From positions 56,967,253 to 57,031,252 of the forward strand of contig CM051458.1 in assembly GCA_028274465.1 (NCBI GenBank): a stretch of 64,000 bases of DNA. Reading direction: 5' to 3'. Under the pieces are notes generated by a model. It worked only from the letters and a program-made list of their open reading frames with translations, did no database searches and was not told the DNA's origin. A program made the translations under genes and the position numbers. Of this stretch, positions 63,331-64,000 are shown in pieces. This stretch comes from Plantago ovata (lineage: Eukaryota; Streptophyta; Magnoliopsida; Lamiales; Plantaginaceae). The number at the start of each line of letters is the position of its first letter. Within the stretch, counting starts at the first letter, position 1.

Positions 63331-64000
63331 GACGGTTGTTTGTTATGTATTTAAAATAAAGGTAGACTACTTTGCAAAATTATAAACCATTCACTAAGCG
63401 AGCTTTTCCATAATACATGTCATTTAGCGAAAAATAACAAGTATTATTAGCAAAACGAAAGGAAAAACCCAAATTGTCCAACAATGGAAATAATATTTCT
63501 GACAATGGATGGAACAAAATAAACGTTATCAAGTTCTAAACATTGTCCTGATGGTAAATCTATCTTGCAGCGTCCAACGCGTTTGGCTTCAACTGGATTG
63601 TCGTTCCCAACATGCAAGTCGATTTCACCTTGCTTGACTAGCCTGTGTTCAATTAGCCCCTACACATTATTACAAATGTGTGAGCCACAAGCTGTATCTA
63701 GTACCCAACCATTGGAGTCAAAAGTAGTCATGTTCATTTCAATAACAAACATACCTGAGCTAGAAGCCGGCGGCTTCTTAGCTTGATCTGCCCTTAGCTT
63801 AGGGCAATCTTTCTTCCAATGTCCCTTGAGTTTGCAATAGAGACAAATCTCCATCCTAAGTCGAAACTTAGCCATCTTACGATTGCGTGCATTCTTGCCA
63901 CCCTTGTTCCCTTTGGGTCTACGATTGACCCTTAGAAACTCTTTGGCAATAGGTCTCTCAGCAATCGACTCTGTTGCTGTCCCGACTTCGGGATTCTAAA
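63331..64000 (-). pseudogene. Gag end and protease of the Tork/Angela-like element
   Basis: A CCHC knuckle CLYCKLKGHWKKDC (about 63820-63860), a basic stretch before it, then the protease motif VLDTACGSHICNNV. A TAG directly follows (63660), after which the frame reads on to about 63440 (LIEHRLVKQGEIDL) and decays. The N-terminal Gag lies past the window edge. Confidence 0.8.

Larger units (their letters stand above)
49387..64000 (-). mobile_element. Tork/Angela-like Ty1/copia element, 5' part outside the window, split by NA3
   Basis: On the - strand: Gag zinc knuckle and protease (63660-64000), integrase, RT start (61814-63330), then NA3, then RT and RNase H (51498-52860), polypurine tract, 3' LTR (49387-51481). 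The order PR-IN-RT-RH is copia. Motifs such as VLDTACGSHIC and the GTGGGAGAT tract beside the LTR are common in Tork/Angela-type elements; the lineage call is tentative. Breaks and a lost integrase residue show it is dead. It inserted in the third ORF of SIRE-B. Confidence 0.8.

Overview
The window is plant nuclear DNA made almost entirely of nested LTR retrotransposons. The evidence for a flowering plant is the mix of lineages: a Tekay-type chromovirus, a Sirevirus-like Ty1/copia family, a Tat-type Ty3/gypsy element with an antisense gene, Athila-like Gag proteins, a Tork/Angela-like copia and a Cassandra TRIM carrying a 5S rRNA-like sequence in its LTRs. I see no intact host gene, tRNA gene or bacterial-type operon. 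The setting looks like gene-poor, repeat-rich chromatin. The species cannot be told from this sequence alone.

Left block (1-33853). A Tekay-type gypsy element (+ strand; gag at 1-492, protease/early RT at 18713-19372, RT to chromodomain at 29859-32538, 3' LTR at 32539-33853) is split twice. The first insertion is a Sirevirus-like copia element, SIRE-A (493-18712, TSD CTTTA). It is itself split by NA1 (3755-11940, - strand, TSD GTCCT), and its 3' LTR is almost wholly lost next to a fragment of another LTR (about 18021-18667). The second insertion is a Tat-type gypsy element (19373-29853, TSD GTCAC). That element lacks integrase but carries a spliced-looking antisense gene with its own TATA box.

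Middle block (33854-38014). A - strand chromovirus-like gag/protease fragment with its 5' LTR (33854-35804) hosts the Tekay element. It lies beside a tandem array of about 650-720 bp units (35805-38014), each with several strong palindromes.

Right block (38015-64000). A second Sirevirus-like element, SIRE-B (- strand), starts in the array. Its 3' LTR is split by NA2 (38269-43749, TSD GACAG). Its long acidic third ORF (45313-49386) is cut off by a Tork/Angela-like copia element (49387 to the window end, - strand), which is in turn split by NA3 (52861-61813, TSD TCTAG). A Cassandra TRIM (53770-54460) sits inside one LTR of NA3.

NA1, NA2 and NA3 form one non-autonomous family. They share LTRs, a primer-binding site, a 3' internal region with twin hairpins and a polypurine tract, and a promoter-proximal doublet of GGGGCG-N3-CGCCCC palindromes. 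None has reverse transcriptase or integrase. NA1 and NA3 carry a Gag-protease module; NA2 carries a different Gag in the same frame of shared flanks, which suggests cassette exchange. The main candidates for something undescribed are this family with its palindromes, the hairpin cluster in the copia LTR (50166-50374), the palindromic tandem array, and the antisense gene of the Tat element.
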